From positions 1 to 27,107 of the IMG/VR virus record IMGVR_UViG_3300027762_000032: a stretch of DNA of 27,107 nt, one strand, 5' to 3'. The stretch is from a virus. This document shows, in pieces, positions 6,081-13,085 of the stretch. How positions within the stretch are numbered: position 1 is the first letter of the stretch; each line of letters starts with the position of its first letter. Both the position numbers and the translations under genes were made by a program. Below the pieces are notes generated by a model. That model made no database searches and was not told where the DNA came from. It saw nothing but the letters and a program-made list of their open reading frames with translations.

Positions 6081-6485
6081 TTAACCTCCAATTTGAATAA
6101 TTTTATCAAAGTCTTTTTCATACCACTTTGGCTTGCAGTTTTTATATTCCTTTGCATACCCTTCTTCTAGTAGTTTTTCATTGATATTGTAGCTGTCTGA
6201 ATATAAGACACCCAAATACCTGTTATACATATCTTTTTTAATCTTCATACTACATAAAAATATTTCTTTGTTTGCTAATTCCTTAAAAAGTTTTACCCTT
6301 GCAATCTCTGCTGCCTGTTGTTCTTTTTCTGTTTCACCTTTAAGTTCAGGTGTATCAATATCAGCCAGCCTAATAGTCCTTGTAATTTTTACATCAAACC
6401 CTAAATCGATTGTTACAATAGCTGTATCACCATCAATTACCCTTACCAATTCAGACTTGTACACATACAAATACTTATCAACCAT
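6081..6485 (-). CDS. Thermonuclease-family (SNase-like) nuclease, cytoplasmic
   Basis: 134 residues of OB-fold nuclease. Landmarks are VIDGDT (17-21), IRLADIDTPEL (38-48, with the catalytic arginine and glutamate positions R39 and E47), and MYNRYLGVLY with the second arginine R89; LLEEGYAK closes the domain. There is no signal peptide, so it acts inside the cell. ATG 6485 has AGGGGTG seven bases upstream. It follows repeat array A and is one base from the ArpU-like gene. Possible roles are degradation of host DNA for nucleotides or replication-associated trimming; the sequence does not tell which. Confidence 0.9.
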   Translation of the reverse strand: MVDKYLYVYKSELVRVIDGDTAIVTIDLGFDVKITRTIRLADIDTPELKGETEKEQQAAEIARVKLFKELANKEIFLCSMKIKKDMYNRYLGVLYSDSYNINEKLLEEGYAKEYKNCKPKWYEKDFDKIIQIGG

Positions 6486-6532
6486 TTTGATACACCCCTT
6501 TTAATTTTTGTTTTTTCACTCCATTATGATGT

Positions 6533-6891
6533 AATCGTTTAATTTGGTTCATTCTCCATATTTTTTAAGTCAAAATCTTTGGTTCAATCCACCTACTTAT
6601 AAATCAAATACTGTGGTTCATTCTTTGATATTGAAAATCCCTAAATTTGGTTCATTCTATATCCTTTTTATCTTTTCCCGTGGTTCATTCATGTTTATAA
6701 TATTTATTACACTTTGTTCATTCATATGTATCTTAGTCACTTAATACGGTTCACTCATAGTCCTTTTGATTCTCATAATATGTTTCATTCTTGTAATATT
6801 AGTGTCCTTATTCTTAATTCATTTATCTCCTATTAATTCAATATCTTTAATTCATTCTCTATTAATAATCTTCGTTTGGTATGATTCATTC
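6533..6891. repeat. Repeat array A: 11 copies of the GGTTCATTC box at ~33.7-bp period
   Basis: Boxes begin at 6546, 6581, 6615, 6649, 6682, 6715, 6748, 6782, 6816, 6849 and 6883. Four are exact; the rest differ by one to three bases. Ten of the eleven have TC exactly nine bases before the box. The last box overlaps the stop of the sigma-like gene, and the array fills the whole 404-base gap to the thermonuclease gene. No coding frame survives because the steps alternate between 33, 34 and 35. Copies nearest the sigma-like gene are the most degenerate. Confidence 0.95.
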
Positions 6892-7573
6892 ACTTTTTAA
6901 AATAGTCACCTATAATACTCCACTCATTGAAATCTTCATTTTTTCTGTCTTCCTGGACATAATCACTTAACAGTCCAGTAAGTTTTTTTAAGGCACATTG
7001 CTTTATAAAGCTGACATTGCTAATTTTCATTTTGTTCTTATCTGCAATTTCTTTTATTGATAAATTCTCAATACAGCTTTCAACAATTACTGTTAATTCA
7101 ATCGGTGTAAGTTCATTTATTGCATTTTCAAAGTCCATTTTTGACACATATTTATTAATATCTATTTTTTTATCTTCAAGAAAAATTGCAAATGTGTCAG
7201 TTTCTTCATTTATAGTTTTGTCGTATGAAAATACACCCTTTCTTTTTTTGTAATCTTTTTGCATGTAGTACATTAATTTATATTTAATGTTGATGTATAA
7301 ATAAGTTGTAAATGTTTCATAGGTTTCTTTATTCAATTTATTTAGTGTTTTTATAACTATTTCAATTCCACAACTTATTAAATCATCAAGCTGATCTGGG
7401 TAATGGTATATGTGTTTTCTAGCTATATATATAATCAGGTACACGCTCCTGGCCACAAATTCATCTTTAGCCTGTTGGTCACCTGCTAGGATTTTGTCAT
7501 AATAGGGTATAAGTTCATCTTTTTGCAATGAAGTAAGTCCATTTTCTTTTAATGTTCTAATTAATTCTGTCAT
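6890..7573 (-). CDS. Sigma-70-family-like factor
   Basis: 227 residues. Region 2-like helix: YPDQLDDLISCGIEIVIKTL at ~58-77, preceded by ARSVYLIIYIARKHI. Region 4-like HTH: INELTPIELTVIVESCIENL, then SIKEIADKNKMKISNVSFIK at ~155-193. This is the architecture of short sigma factors and of phage sigma-like regulators. ATG 7573 has GAGG seven bases upstream. The gene sits between repeat arrays A and B; the array boxes touch its stop codon and come close to its ribosome site. It may redirect host RNA polymerase to phage promoters; whether it recognises the boxes is untested. Confidence 0.75.
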   Translation of the reverse strand: MTELIRTLKENGLTSLQKDELIPYYDKILAGDQQAKDEFVARSVYLIIYIARKHIYHYPDQLDDLISCGIEIVIKTLNKLNKETYETFTTYLYINIKYKLMYYMQKDYKKRKGVFSYDKTINEETDTFAIFLEDKKIDINKYVSKMDFENAINELTPIELTVIVESCIENLSIKEIADKNKMKISNVSFIKQCALKKLTGLLSDYVQEDRKNEDFNEWSIIGDYFKK

Positions 7574-7600
7574 GAAAATACCTCGCTCATAAATTTCTGT

Positions 7601-8497
7601 AATCTGTAAACTTGGCTCATTCCAACATAATTAAATTCTTTTTGTTTGTTTCATTTAATTGTTATGGCCGTCACAATATTTGGTTCAATCTTTCTTTTTT
7701 TTAAATCACATAGGATGGTTCATTCTTTTGTTTTTTATTCATCTTAATTGGTTCTATCCCTACTATTACGTAAATCATTAATTATGAATCATTCGCAGTA
7801 TTTATTAATCTTCCTCATTAATTCAATCTAATATAATTTAGTCATAGGCCTAGATTCATTCGTATGCCCTTTTGTTTCATCATCCTTGGTTCAATCGATA
7901 TATAATTACTCCCACATCATGGCTCATTCATCGGCTATTTAATCTGAATAGTTGATTCATTCTGTAATTATTAAATCTTTTGCAGTGGTTCATTCCTTCC
8001 CGCTTCAAATCATATTCCTTGGTTCAATCTTAAATATTAACAATCTTGCACCTGTGGTTCATTCGCTCAATTTGTTTTCAATTTCTTTGGTTCAATCCTT
8101 TTATATTTTTTCAATTACATTGGTTCATTCCTATACTATTTTCTTCAGTGGCTTCGGCTCATTCAATCTTCTTTAAATCCCATGATCTGGTTCATTCAAT
8201 TCCTATTTTTTCAATTACATTGGTTCATTCAAGTGTCGTGTTTATCTTTTGCCCTGGTTCATTCAGACATATTTACATCTCGCATCATGATTCATTCATG
8301 CTTTTTGCTTTTCAATTTTCATGGTTCATTCCATTATTTTTTAATCTTTGACTATGGTTCATTCTAATTACGTTTGAATCCAACCTTCTGATTCAATCCT
8401 TTTATTTTTATTCACTTTAAGTGGTTCATTCCAGATTCATAATTTCATGGTTTATGGTTCATTCACATTTCCTTATCTCATGTGATTTGATTCATTT
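7601..8497. repeat. Repeat array B: 27 copies of the GGTTCATTC box at ~33.7-bp period
   Basis: Boxes begin at 7614, 7648, 7682, 7717, 7750, 7786, 7820, 7853, 7888, 7921, 7954, 7987, 8021, 8056, 8089, 8122, 8156, 8189, 8222, 8256, 8289, 8323, 8356, 8390, 8423, 8456 and 8489. Eleven are exact GGTTCATTC and four are GGTTCAATC. Twenty-six have TC exactly nine bases before the box; 8056 has ten. Steps are 33-36. The last box overlaps the stop codon of the Transposase_20-domain gene, so the array fills the whole ~900-base gap. Bases 8104-8130 and 8204-8230 are identical, evidence of internal duplication by three units. Confidence 0.97.
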
Positions 8498-9362
8498 ATA
8501 CTACTTTTTTCATAAATTCATTAGCTTTTTTGAACACGTCATAAAACCAACCTTTTTCAACAGGTTCTTTAATTAATTCTGGCCTTTCTATCTTATGAAC
8601 ATGCCCTAAATGTGCTATGACATAAGGTGCTGGGGCAGGTTTTTTGTAATGCCATTCATACCAATATTCATGTAAGTGTGACAAAAACATTTTCACTGCA
8701 AATCTAGCAGCTCTTGCATTGATGTGTGCAGGTGGAAGCTTGCCAATACTGTAGTATTTATATGCTTCTGTATTCTTGCCCACTTGACTTTTTCTCACTT
8801 CTGCCAAATCTTTAAATGCTAATAGTTCATTTTGTTCAGTTTCCCATTCCTTTCTTTCCCTATACAACCGACCATAAAAGCTGTTTTCTTTATTGCTGTT
8901 TTTTATAAAACCTTGTCCAGCTTGCCAACAAATAGTCTTAAGCCTTGCATTCCATGGCCTTCTTTGTCCTTTTTCCCACTTAATGCTACTAACTAATCCA
9001 GCAAAGCTGTAAATGTGTCCTACTGTTGGTGCTTTTTCTATGTCTATGTGTGCCAACAAAGCTGCACTTACAACTGGTCCAATTCCTAACTGTTGATTCA
9101 TCCATTGGCCAACTGGATGATTAAGTGTGTAGTATTGCAAAATCTTTTTTATTTCTTTTTCAACTACATCAAATTGGCTTTCGTACCAGTTGAATAGTTC
9201 ATGTGGTTCTTTAGTTTTTGACATCATGTTTCTTTGGTTCCCTGACCTTACCCTTTGCTGTTGGATGGTGTAATAGTTATCAATAATCAGCCTTAATTCA
9301 TCTACATCAAGTGTTAGTGCTGCTTTTTTTATGTCTTTACTTAGCCTTTCAACAGTTTCCAT
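8496..9362 (-). CDS. Transposase_20 (IS110 C-terminal)-domain protein without RuvC domain
   Basis: 288 residues. The first ~85 are helical and charged, like the coiled-coil linker of IS110 transposases. GIGPVVSAALLAHI (93-106) and YSFAGLVSS (118-126) are the helix-hairpin-helix and following segment of Transposase_20; RRPWNARLKTICWQAG aligns with its next helix. The N-terminal DEDD RuvC-like domain is absent. Where IS110 enzymes have the catalytic serine (typically SSGG or SG after AGLVP), this protein reads IKWEKG, so the serine appears lost. No element ends flank it, so it is a phage gene rather than an insertion sequence, perhaps kept for DNA or RNA binding. ATG 9362 follows GGGGGG. It lies immediately upstream of array B in the direction of transcription. 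Confidence 0.75.
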   Translation of the reverse strand: METVERLSKDIKKAALTLDVDELRLIIDNYYTIQQQRVRSGNQRNMMSKTKEPHELFNWYESQFDVVEKEIKKILQYYTLNHPVGQWMNQQLGIGPVVSAALLAHIDIEKAPTVGHIYSFAGLVSSIKWEKGQRRPWNARLKTICWQAGQGFIKNSNKENSFYGRLYRERKEWETEQNELLAFKDLAEVRKSQVGKNTEAYKYYSIGKLPPAHINARAARFAVKMFLSHLHEYWYEWHYKKPAPAPYVIAHLGHVHKIERPELIKEPVEKGWFYDVFKKANEFMKKVV

Positions 9363-9370
9363 ATTTAGCC

Positions 9371-9445
9371 CCCCAAATTAAATTTTTGTTATTAATTGAA
9401 AACTACATAGTTTTGTTGTTTGCCAAATCCCCAAATTAAATTTTT
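9371..9445. repeat. 17-bp direct repeat covering a gene end and a ribosome site
   Basis: CCCCAAATTAAATTTTT occurs at 9371-9387 and 9429-9445, 58 bp apart. One copy lies in the ribosome-site region of the Transposase_20-domain gene; the other covers the stop of the preceding gene. It looks like a local duplication that created the 73-base spacer. Confidence 0.7.
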
Positions 9446-9693
9446 TCTTCTAATCTCAAAAACTGCGTAAAACTTATATTCTTTTGTCTACAGTAGTAAT
9501 AAAGTTTAGACCATACCAACTTGCCCCCACCGATCCCCTTTGTGATAAATTTATGCAAGTGACTATTTTCAATACCCATATCCTTTGAAAACTTTGTGAA
9601 ACTACCTTCATATTTGTATTTGCACCACTTACGCATATAATCCCTATCAATTTCAATTTCAACGTCATTTACATCATGTTCAAAAGTAATCAT
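9436..9693 (-). CDS. Small HTH-like phage protein
   Basis: 85 residues. The N-terminus is acidic (FEHDVNDVEIEIDRDY). The middle (FTKFSKDMGIENSHLHKFIT) reads as a helix-turn-helix, followed by WSKLYYYCRQKNISFTQFLRL, as in small phage DNA-binding proteins. ATG 9693 has GGGGAG seven bases upstream and overlaps the RusA gene by 14 bases. Target unknown. Confidence 0.55.
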   Translation of the reverse strand: MITFEHDVNDVEIEIDRDYMRKWCKYKYEGSFTKFSKDMGIENSHLHKFITKGIGGGKLVWSKLYYYCRQKNISFTQFLRLEEKI

Positions 9694-10057
9694 CCTTAAT
9701 CTCCCCCCATTTTCTTACTGTTATTTCTATTCGTGGTTTGTGTTTGTCCACTGTAAAGTCAATATCTCTTTCTAAAATGTTGCAATCATTGTCAACTATA
9801 ATGCCCTGCAGTGCATCATTAATGACTTTTTTCTGATTGCCAGTATCTCTTTTTCTTTTATCTGGCCAAAAGTAAGTGTATTCAAGAAACACTTTGCCTG
9901 TTGCCATCTTCCAATAATTATTGCTTGCTGCTATCTTTGCTAATAAAGACACTTGCTGTTGGTACTCCCTGCATTCAGTCGTTTTATAAACAACACCTCT
10001 TTTTGTATGCCTCCACATCTTATTGCCACTTGGAGCTATTGGCACAGTAAATTTCAT
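9680..10057 (-). CDS. rusA: RusA-family Holliday junction resolvase
   Basis: 125 residues, full length for RusA. The family signature is RDTGNQKKVINDALQGIIVD at ~70-89, with the acidic metal ligands (D71, D81, D89/D91) and the conserved lysine K77. It cleaves four-way junctions arising in phage replication and recombination, before or during packaging. ATG 10057 has AGGAGG five bases upstream. It follows the zinc-finger gene downstream of dnaB, so it sits in the replication/recombination block as expected. Confidence 0.9.
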   Translation of the reverse strand: MKFTVPIAPSGNKMWRHTKRGVVYKTTECREYQQQVSLLAKIAASNNYWKMATGKVFLEYTYFWPDKRKRDTGNQKKVINDALQGIIVDNDCNILERDIDFTVDKHKPRIEITVRKWGEIKDDYF

Positions 10058-10077
10058 ATCTACCTCCTGCTTGCATG

Positions 10078-10239
10078 TTAATAAAGAATGCCTGTATCAT
10101 GTAAGACTAATTTGCATTTTTTGGGGTATTCACAGCAATATACCAGGTACCCTTTTCTAGTTCCAAACTGATTTAAAGTTTTACTACCGCATACAATACA
10201 CTTGCCTTCAACTTCTTTTCTTTTTACTTCTGGCTTCAT
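10078..10239 (-). CDS. Small zinc-finger protein (53 residues)
   Basis: KCIVCGS near the N-terminus and YCCEYPKKCK near the C-terminus provide two cysteine pairs, enough for one zinc ribbon. ATG 10239 has AGGTGG seven bases upstream; that ribosome site overlaps the dnaB stop. Basic N-terminus (KPEVKRKEVEGK). Probably nucleic-acid binding; partner unknown. Confidence 0.7.
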   Translation of the reverse strand: MKPEVKRKEVEGKCIVCGSKTLNQFGTRKGYLVYCCEYPKKCKLVLHDTGILY

Positions 10240-10250
10240 TGATGCACCAC

Positions 10251-11522
10251 CTAAAAATAATCATAAAACTTAAACACATTAGGATAGTATTTCAGTTTAA
10301 AGTAACCAGTTGCCCCATTCCTTTGTTTTGCTACTATAACTTTTATTTTCATTTCAGTAGTTTCTTGCTCTTGATTTTCAGTTGCATTATGAAGCAAAAT
10401 AACATTATCAGCATCTTGTTCAATAGAACCTGATTCACGCAAGTCTGACATCTTTGGCTCCCTGTTGTCTTTATCATTAGACCTTGATAATTGGCACAAA
10501 CAAACTACAGGTATATGCAGATCTAATGCTATTTCTTTTAATAGCCTTGATATGTATTCAATTTCTAGTCTTTTTGAATCTATTTTTTTATGAGATGTAA
10601 GCAAGCCCAGGTAATCTACAAACAAAACTTCTAACTTGTTTTTTTCTTTAAGTCTTAAACAATAATCAAATATATCTTCTGACTTTGATATGTCATCATT
10701 TATTAGAATCGGCCATTCAGACATTGCACCTATTGCTTTCGAAATATCAATCCAGCAAGATTCAGTCAGTAGCTTAGGCTCTTTTATTTTTTGTCCATTG
10801 ATTTTTGAAATGCAACTAATTATCCTTTTTGCTATTTGTTTTTTTGCCATTTCCCTAGAAATAAATAGTACTTTAACACCTTTAGATGCTAAATTAATCA
10901 TCATATTTATTGCAAATGTAGTTTTACCTACAGCAGGCCTTGCCCCAATAATGGTTAGTTCTTGTTTATGTAGTCCAGCTGTCAACTTGTCATAACATTT
11001 CATCTTGGTATAGTACCTTTTATCATCTTTGCTGTTGTAGTCTTTTTCCATATCGTCAAATGCTTCTATCAGTATTGGTGCCAATTCATCGGTACTGTCA
11101 TTTTCTTTTATTTTAATGTCTAATAATTGTTTTGATTTGTTTAATAATTCAACAGTAGAATCAAAAGTACTTTCATATGCCATTTCTGCAATTTCTGTTG
11201 ACCGTCTTATTATTTGCCTTCTTATAGCATTATCTTTAACAATATCAACATAATGATTAATGTTTGCTGTTGTGAAGTTACACCCAGTAAGGCCACACAA
11301 ATAGTCTAGCTTTTCTTTTAAAATTTCATTTACACTAATTATGTTAATTACAGTTTTTTTATAATGCAAATTCTTAATAGTTTCATAAATCACTTTATGT
11401 TCACTATCCCAAAAGTCATCAACCTGTAACTTTTTCAACACATCAGATATGATTTCATTGTTAACTAACATAGTACCTAAAATTGCTTTTTCTGCTTCAA
11501 AATTATAAGGTTCAATACGCAA
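10251..11522 (-). CDS. dnaB: Replicative DNA helicase (DnaB family)
   Basis: 423 residues. The N-terminal DnaB domain begins EPYNFEAEKAILGTMLVN; the RecA-like motor has Walker A GARPAVGKT at 193-201 and Walker B EVLFVDYLGL with D304. LSRSNDKDNREPKMSDLRES and the C-terminal VAKQRNGATGYFKLKY give the other hexamer motifs. It unwinds DNA at the phage fork. The start is TTG 11522, with AAGGAGTG at the right distance and no better ATG nearby. It lies 13 bases after the initiator gene, so initiator and helicase form one unit; no separate loader gene is evident. Confidence 0.93.
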   Translation of the reverse strand: MRIEPYNFEAEKAILGTMLVNNEIISDVLKKLQVDDFWDSEHKVIYETIKNLHYKKTVINIISVNEILKEKLDYLCGLTGCNFTTANINHYVDIVKDNAIRRQIIRRSTEIAEMAYESTFDSTVELLNKSKQLLDIKIKENDSTDELAPILIEAFDDMEKDYNSKDDKRYYTKMKCYDKLTAGLHKQELTIIGARPAVGKTTFAINMMINLASKGVKVLFISREMAKKQIAKRIISCISKINGQKIKEPKLLTESCWIDISKAIGAMSEWPILINDDISKSEDIFDYCLRLKEKNKLEVLFVDYLGLLTSHKKIDSKRLEIEYISRLLKEIALDLHIPVVCLCQLSRSNDKDNREPKMSDLRESGSIEQDADNVILLHNATENQEQETTEMKIKVIVAKQRNGATGYFKLKYYPNVFKFYDYF

Positions 11523-11535
11523 TTTAAAACACTCC

Positions 11536-12336
11536 TTAGTCTAGGTCTTTGTGGTCTGGCCATTCCCAATCATCAGTGACTTCTTTGTACATGCTTTTTT
11601 CTGGCGAATCTTTCGACTTGTTACTTTTCTTTTTATTAAATTCTTTTTTTAGTGATTTATAATCATCAAGGGTTTTGATGCTGTCTGCTTGTAAGTTTAG
11701 TAAAGCCTGTTGGACCCATGCCCAATTTCTTTTATTTTGTTCGATTGCTTCTTTCATCTTTTGAATTATAAGATCTTCTTCTACCCCATCATCAATAAAA
11801 TGTTTGATGTTGTCTGCCATGTGTGGTGTGATTGCACCAAAGTTGTCATTATAAAATTTTTCTGGTGTTACATACAATCTACTTTCTTTTAATTTACTTT
11901 CATTTACTTTACTTTCATTTACTTTGTTATGTTTTGTTATAACACTGTTATTTTTTGTTATAACACTGTTATTATTTACCCATCTGGACTGCATTCCACG
12001 TTTACCTGCTTCTGACTTCAAACTTCTTTTTTGTTCTAATATTTGCTTGTTTTTTAGTACCCTATCACTCCAATATTTAATGTCATCTGTAACAAATAAT
12101 TCTATTGATATAGCTTCGTTATAGAATTGTTTTAACAGTGTTATATCAACGTTAAAACCTAAAGATAATCCTTCTAATAAAGCACAAGTTAATTTACCAT
12201 CTGATTGTTCATGCATAGTTTCTATAAACAGCCAATATAAACCATATCCACCTATTCCAAATTTATAAATAATATATTGGATTTTCTCATCATGTCTGGC
12301 ATTGCTATCGTGCGGGAAATAATATGCATCTTTCAT
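11536..12336 (-). CDS. Phage replication initiator / helicase-loader-type protein (DUF4373-like)
   Basis: 266 residues. The start KDAYYFPHDSNARHDEKIQY, then GIGGYGLYWLFIETMHEQ, matches the Lin1244/Lin1753-like (DUF4373) N-terminal domain, a winged-helix type found in Firmicutes phage initiators. A low-complexity linker (NNNSVITKNNSVITK, then VNESKVNESK) is encoded by tandem DNA repeats. The C-terminal part (YNDNFGAITPHMADNIKHFI) resembles the DnaD C-terminal domain. ATG 12336 has AGGGGTG upstream. Expected role: bind the origin, probably within its own gene, and recruit DnaB from the next gene. Confidence 0.8.
   Translation of the reverse strand: MKDAYYFPHDSNARHDEKIQYIIYKFGIGGYGLYWLFIETMHEQSDGKLTCALLEGLSLGFNVDITLLKQFYNEAISIELFVTDDIKYWSDRVLKNKQILEQKRSLKSEAGKRGMQSRWVNNNSVITKNNSVITKHNKVNESKVNESKLKESRLYVTPEKFYNDNFGAITPHMADNIKHFIDDGVEEDLIIQKMKEAIEQNKRNWAWVQQALLNLQADSIKTLDDYKSLKKEFNKKKSNKSKDSPEKSMYKEVTDDWEWPDHKDLD
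11885..11973. repeat. Iteron-like repeats inside the initiator gene; candidate replication origin
   Basis: AACACTGTTAT-centred units lie at about 11931-11952 and 11951-11973 (21-bp step, each with the near-palindrome AACACTGTT). A third AACAGTGTTATA lies at ~12133. Next to them ATTTACTTTC-type units recur over 11890-11925. Origins inside the initiator gene, marked by iterons, are usual in Firmicutes siphoviruses. The repeats also encode the low-complexity linker, so simple coding drift is an alternative. Confidence 0.55.
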
Positions 12337-12371
12337 TTTTAAGCACCCCTAAGATTAATATATAAGCCTTT

Positions 12372-12965
12372 TTATTTACTTTCTAAATCCTTTTTCAACT
12401 TGCCATATATTGCCCTGATTTGCTTGTCTGACATATCTTTAAACGACCTCTTACCTTGAATTGTTTCACCTTTGGCATTAGTAAAAGTGCTATATTGCTC
12501 CAGTAAATTAATAGCAACTGCATTATCATTGTTTGCCAGCTTCATTAACATTTCCCAAACTTTTATTGCTATATTTTCCCTTACTGGTTCTATTTCATTT
12601 GTTTTTGGTGTTTGTTTCTTTAGATCTTCTTTTTGATTATTGATTGCATTTGCGACTTCTTCTCTACTGCAGATTGCTTTTTTGATTTCAAAGCCTAGCA
12701 TTGCTAAGGCTCTGCCCACTGCGGATGTTTCCCCATTTTCAACATGACTTGTTTTATTAATATAACTACTGCCCTCTCGCTCCATCGCATGACCAGTAGC
12801 TGGTCGTGCATCGGCAGGATACCTATATGCATAGGCCTTGAATAATACAAATTTGTCATTCAGTTCTGTAATTTCTGTTTGTATGCTTCCTTCAGGGTAC
12901 TTCTGGTAAAACTTCTCAATGCGTTCATTGACTTGCACATATTCGTCCAAATTAAAGTTACCCAT
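12372..12965 (-). CDS. Probable single-strand annealing / Erf-like recombination protein
   Basis: 197 residues. The core includes FKAYAYRYPADARPATGHAM and, after GSSYINKTS, the segment ENGETSAVGRALAMLGF. The latter resembles the E-x-AxT-AxGRAL motif of Erf and related single-strand annealing proteins. The C-terminus is a variable lysine-rich region ending in KRSFKDMSDKQIRAIYGKLK. ATG 12965 has AAGGGGATG nearby. It sits between two conserved recombination-cluster proteins and the replication initiator. The Erf assignment is from the motif only; it may belong to a separate annealing-protein family. Confidence 0.55.
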   Translation of the reverse strand: MGNFNLDEYVQVNERIEKFYQKYPEGSIQTEITELNDKFVLFKAYAYRYPADARPATGHAMEREGSSYINKTSHVENGETSAVGRALAMLGFEIKKAICSREEVANAINNQKEDLKKQTPKTNEIEPVRENIAIKVWEMLMKLANNDNAVAINLLEQYSTFTNAKGETIQGKRSFKDMSDKQIRAIYGKLKKDLESK

Positions 12966-12989
12966 TATTTCATCCCCTTATATTTAGTT

Positions 12990-13083
12990 GTGTTAGGGGC
13001 AATTGCCCCTAACTATCCATGCCTTGCAATGCCGAGCCGCGCCTTGCCGTGCCTTGCCTCGCCTCGCCTAGCCTCGAAAATTT
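12990..13083. repeat. Intergenic GCCNN-pentamer module, copy 1
   Basis: Eleven pentamers in strict register (13021-13075), nearly all GCCNN (for example GCCTT, GCCGC, GCCTC), end in GAAAATTTAT at the preceding gene's stop. A 9-bp hairpin GTTAGGGGC/GCCCCTAAC (12992-13000 with 13005-13013) adjoins them. Order on the mRNA: stop, AAATTTTC, (NNGGC)n, hairpin, ribosome site, next ATG. Far richer in GC than its surroundings. Confidence 0.9.
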
Positions 13084-13085
13084 AT

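Noticed and set aside
7952-8367. Plus-strand reading frames of up to 101 codons in array B
   Set aside because: They are translations of the repeat (WFI, VHS, GSF recurring every 11 residues). Steps of 33, 34 and 35 break the frame, composition is abnormal, and there is no ribosome site.
6533-8497. CRISPR array (short repeats with unique spacers at regular steps)
   Set aside because: The repeated part is only 9 bases plus a TC, far shorter than any CRISPR repeat. Repeats vary within the array, linkers change length, and there are no cas genes.
6533-8497. Row of tRNA T-arms or B-boxes (GGTTCAATC resembles GGTTCRANY)
   Set aside because: There is no pairing stem around the boxes and no acceptor or anticodon arm; the most common form GGTTCATTC departs from the T-loop consensus.
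8496-9362. Insertion sequence of the IS110 family
   Set aside because: The RuvC-like domain and catalytic serine are absent, the gene is in line with the operon with a good ribosome site, and no element boundaries are visible.
9474-9668. 64-residue frame inside the HTH-like gene
   Set aside because: It is a shadow frame within 9436-9693 and has no ribosome site.
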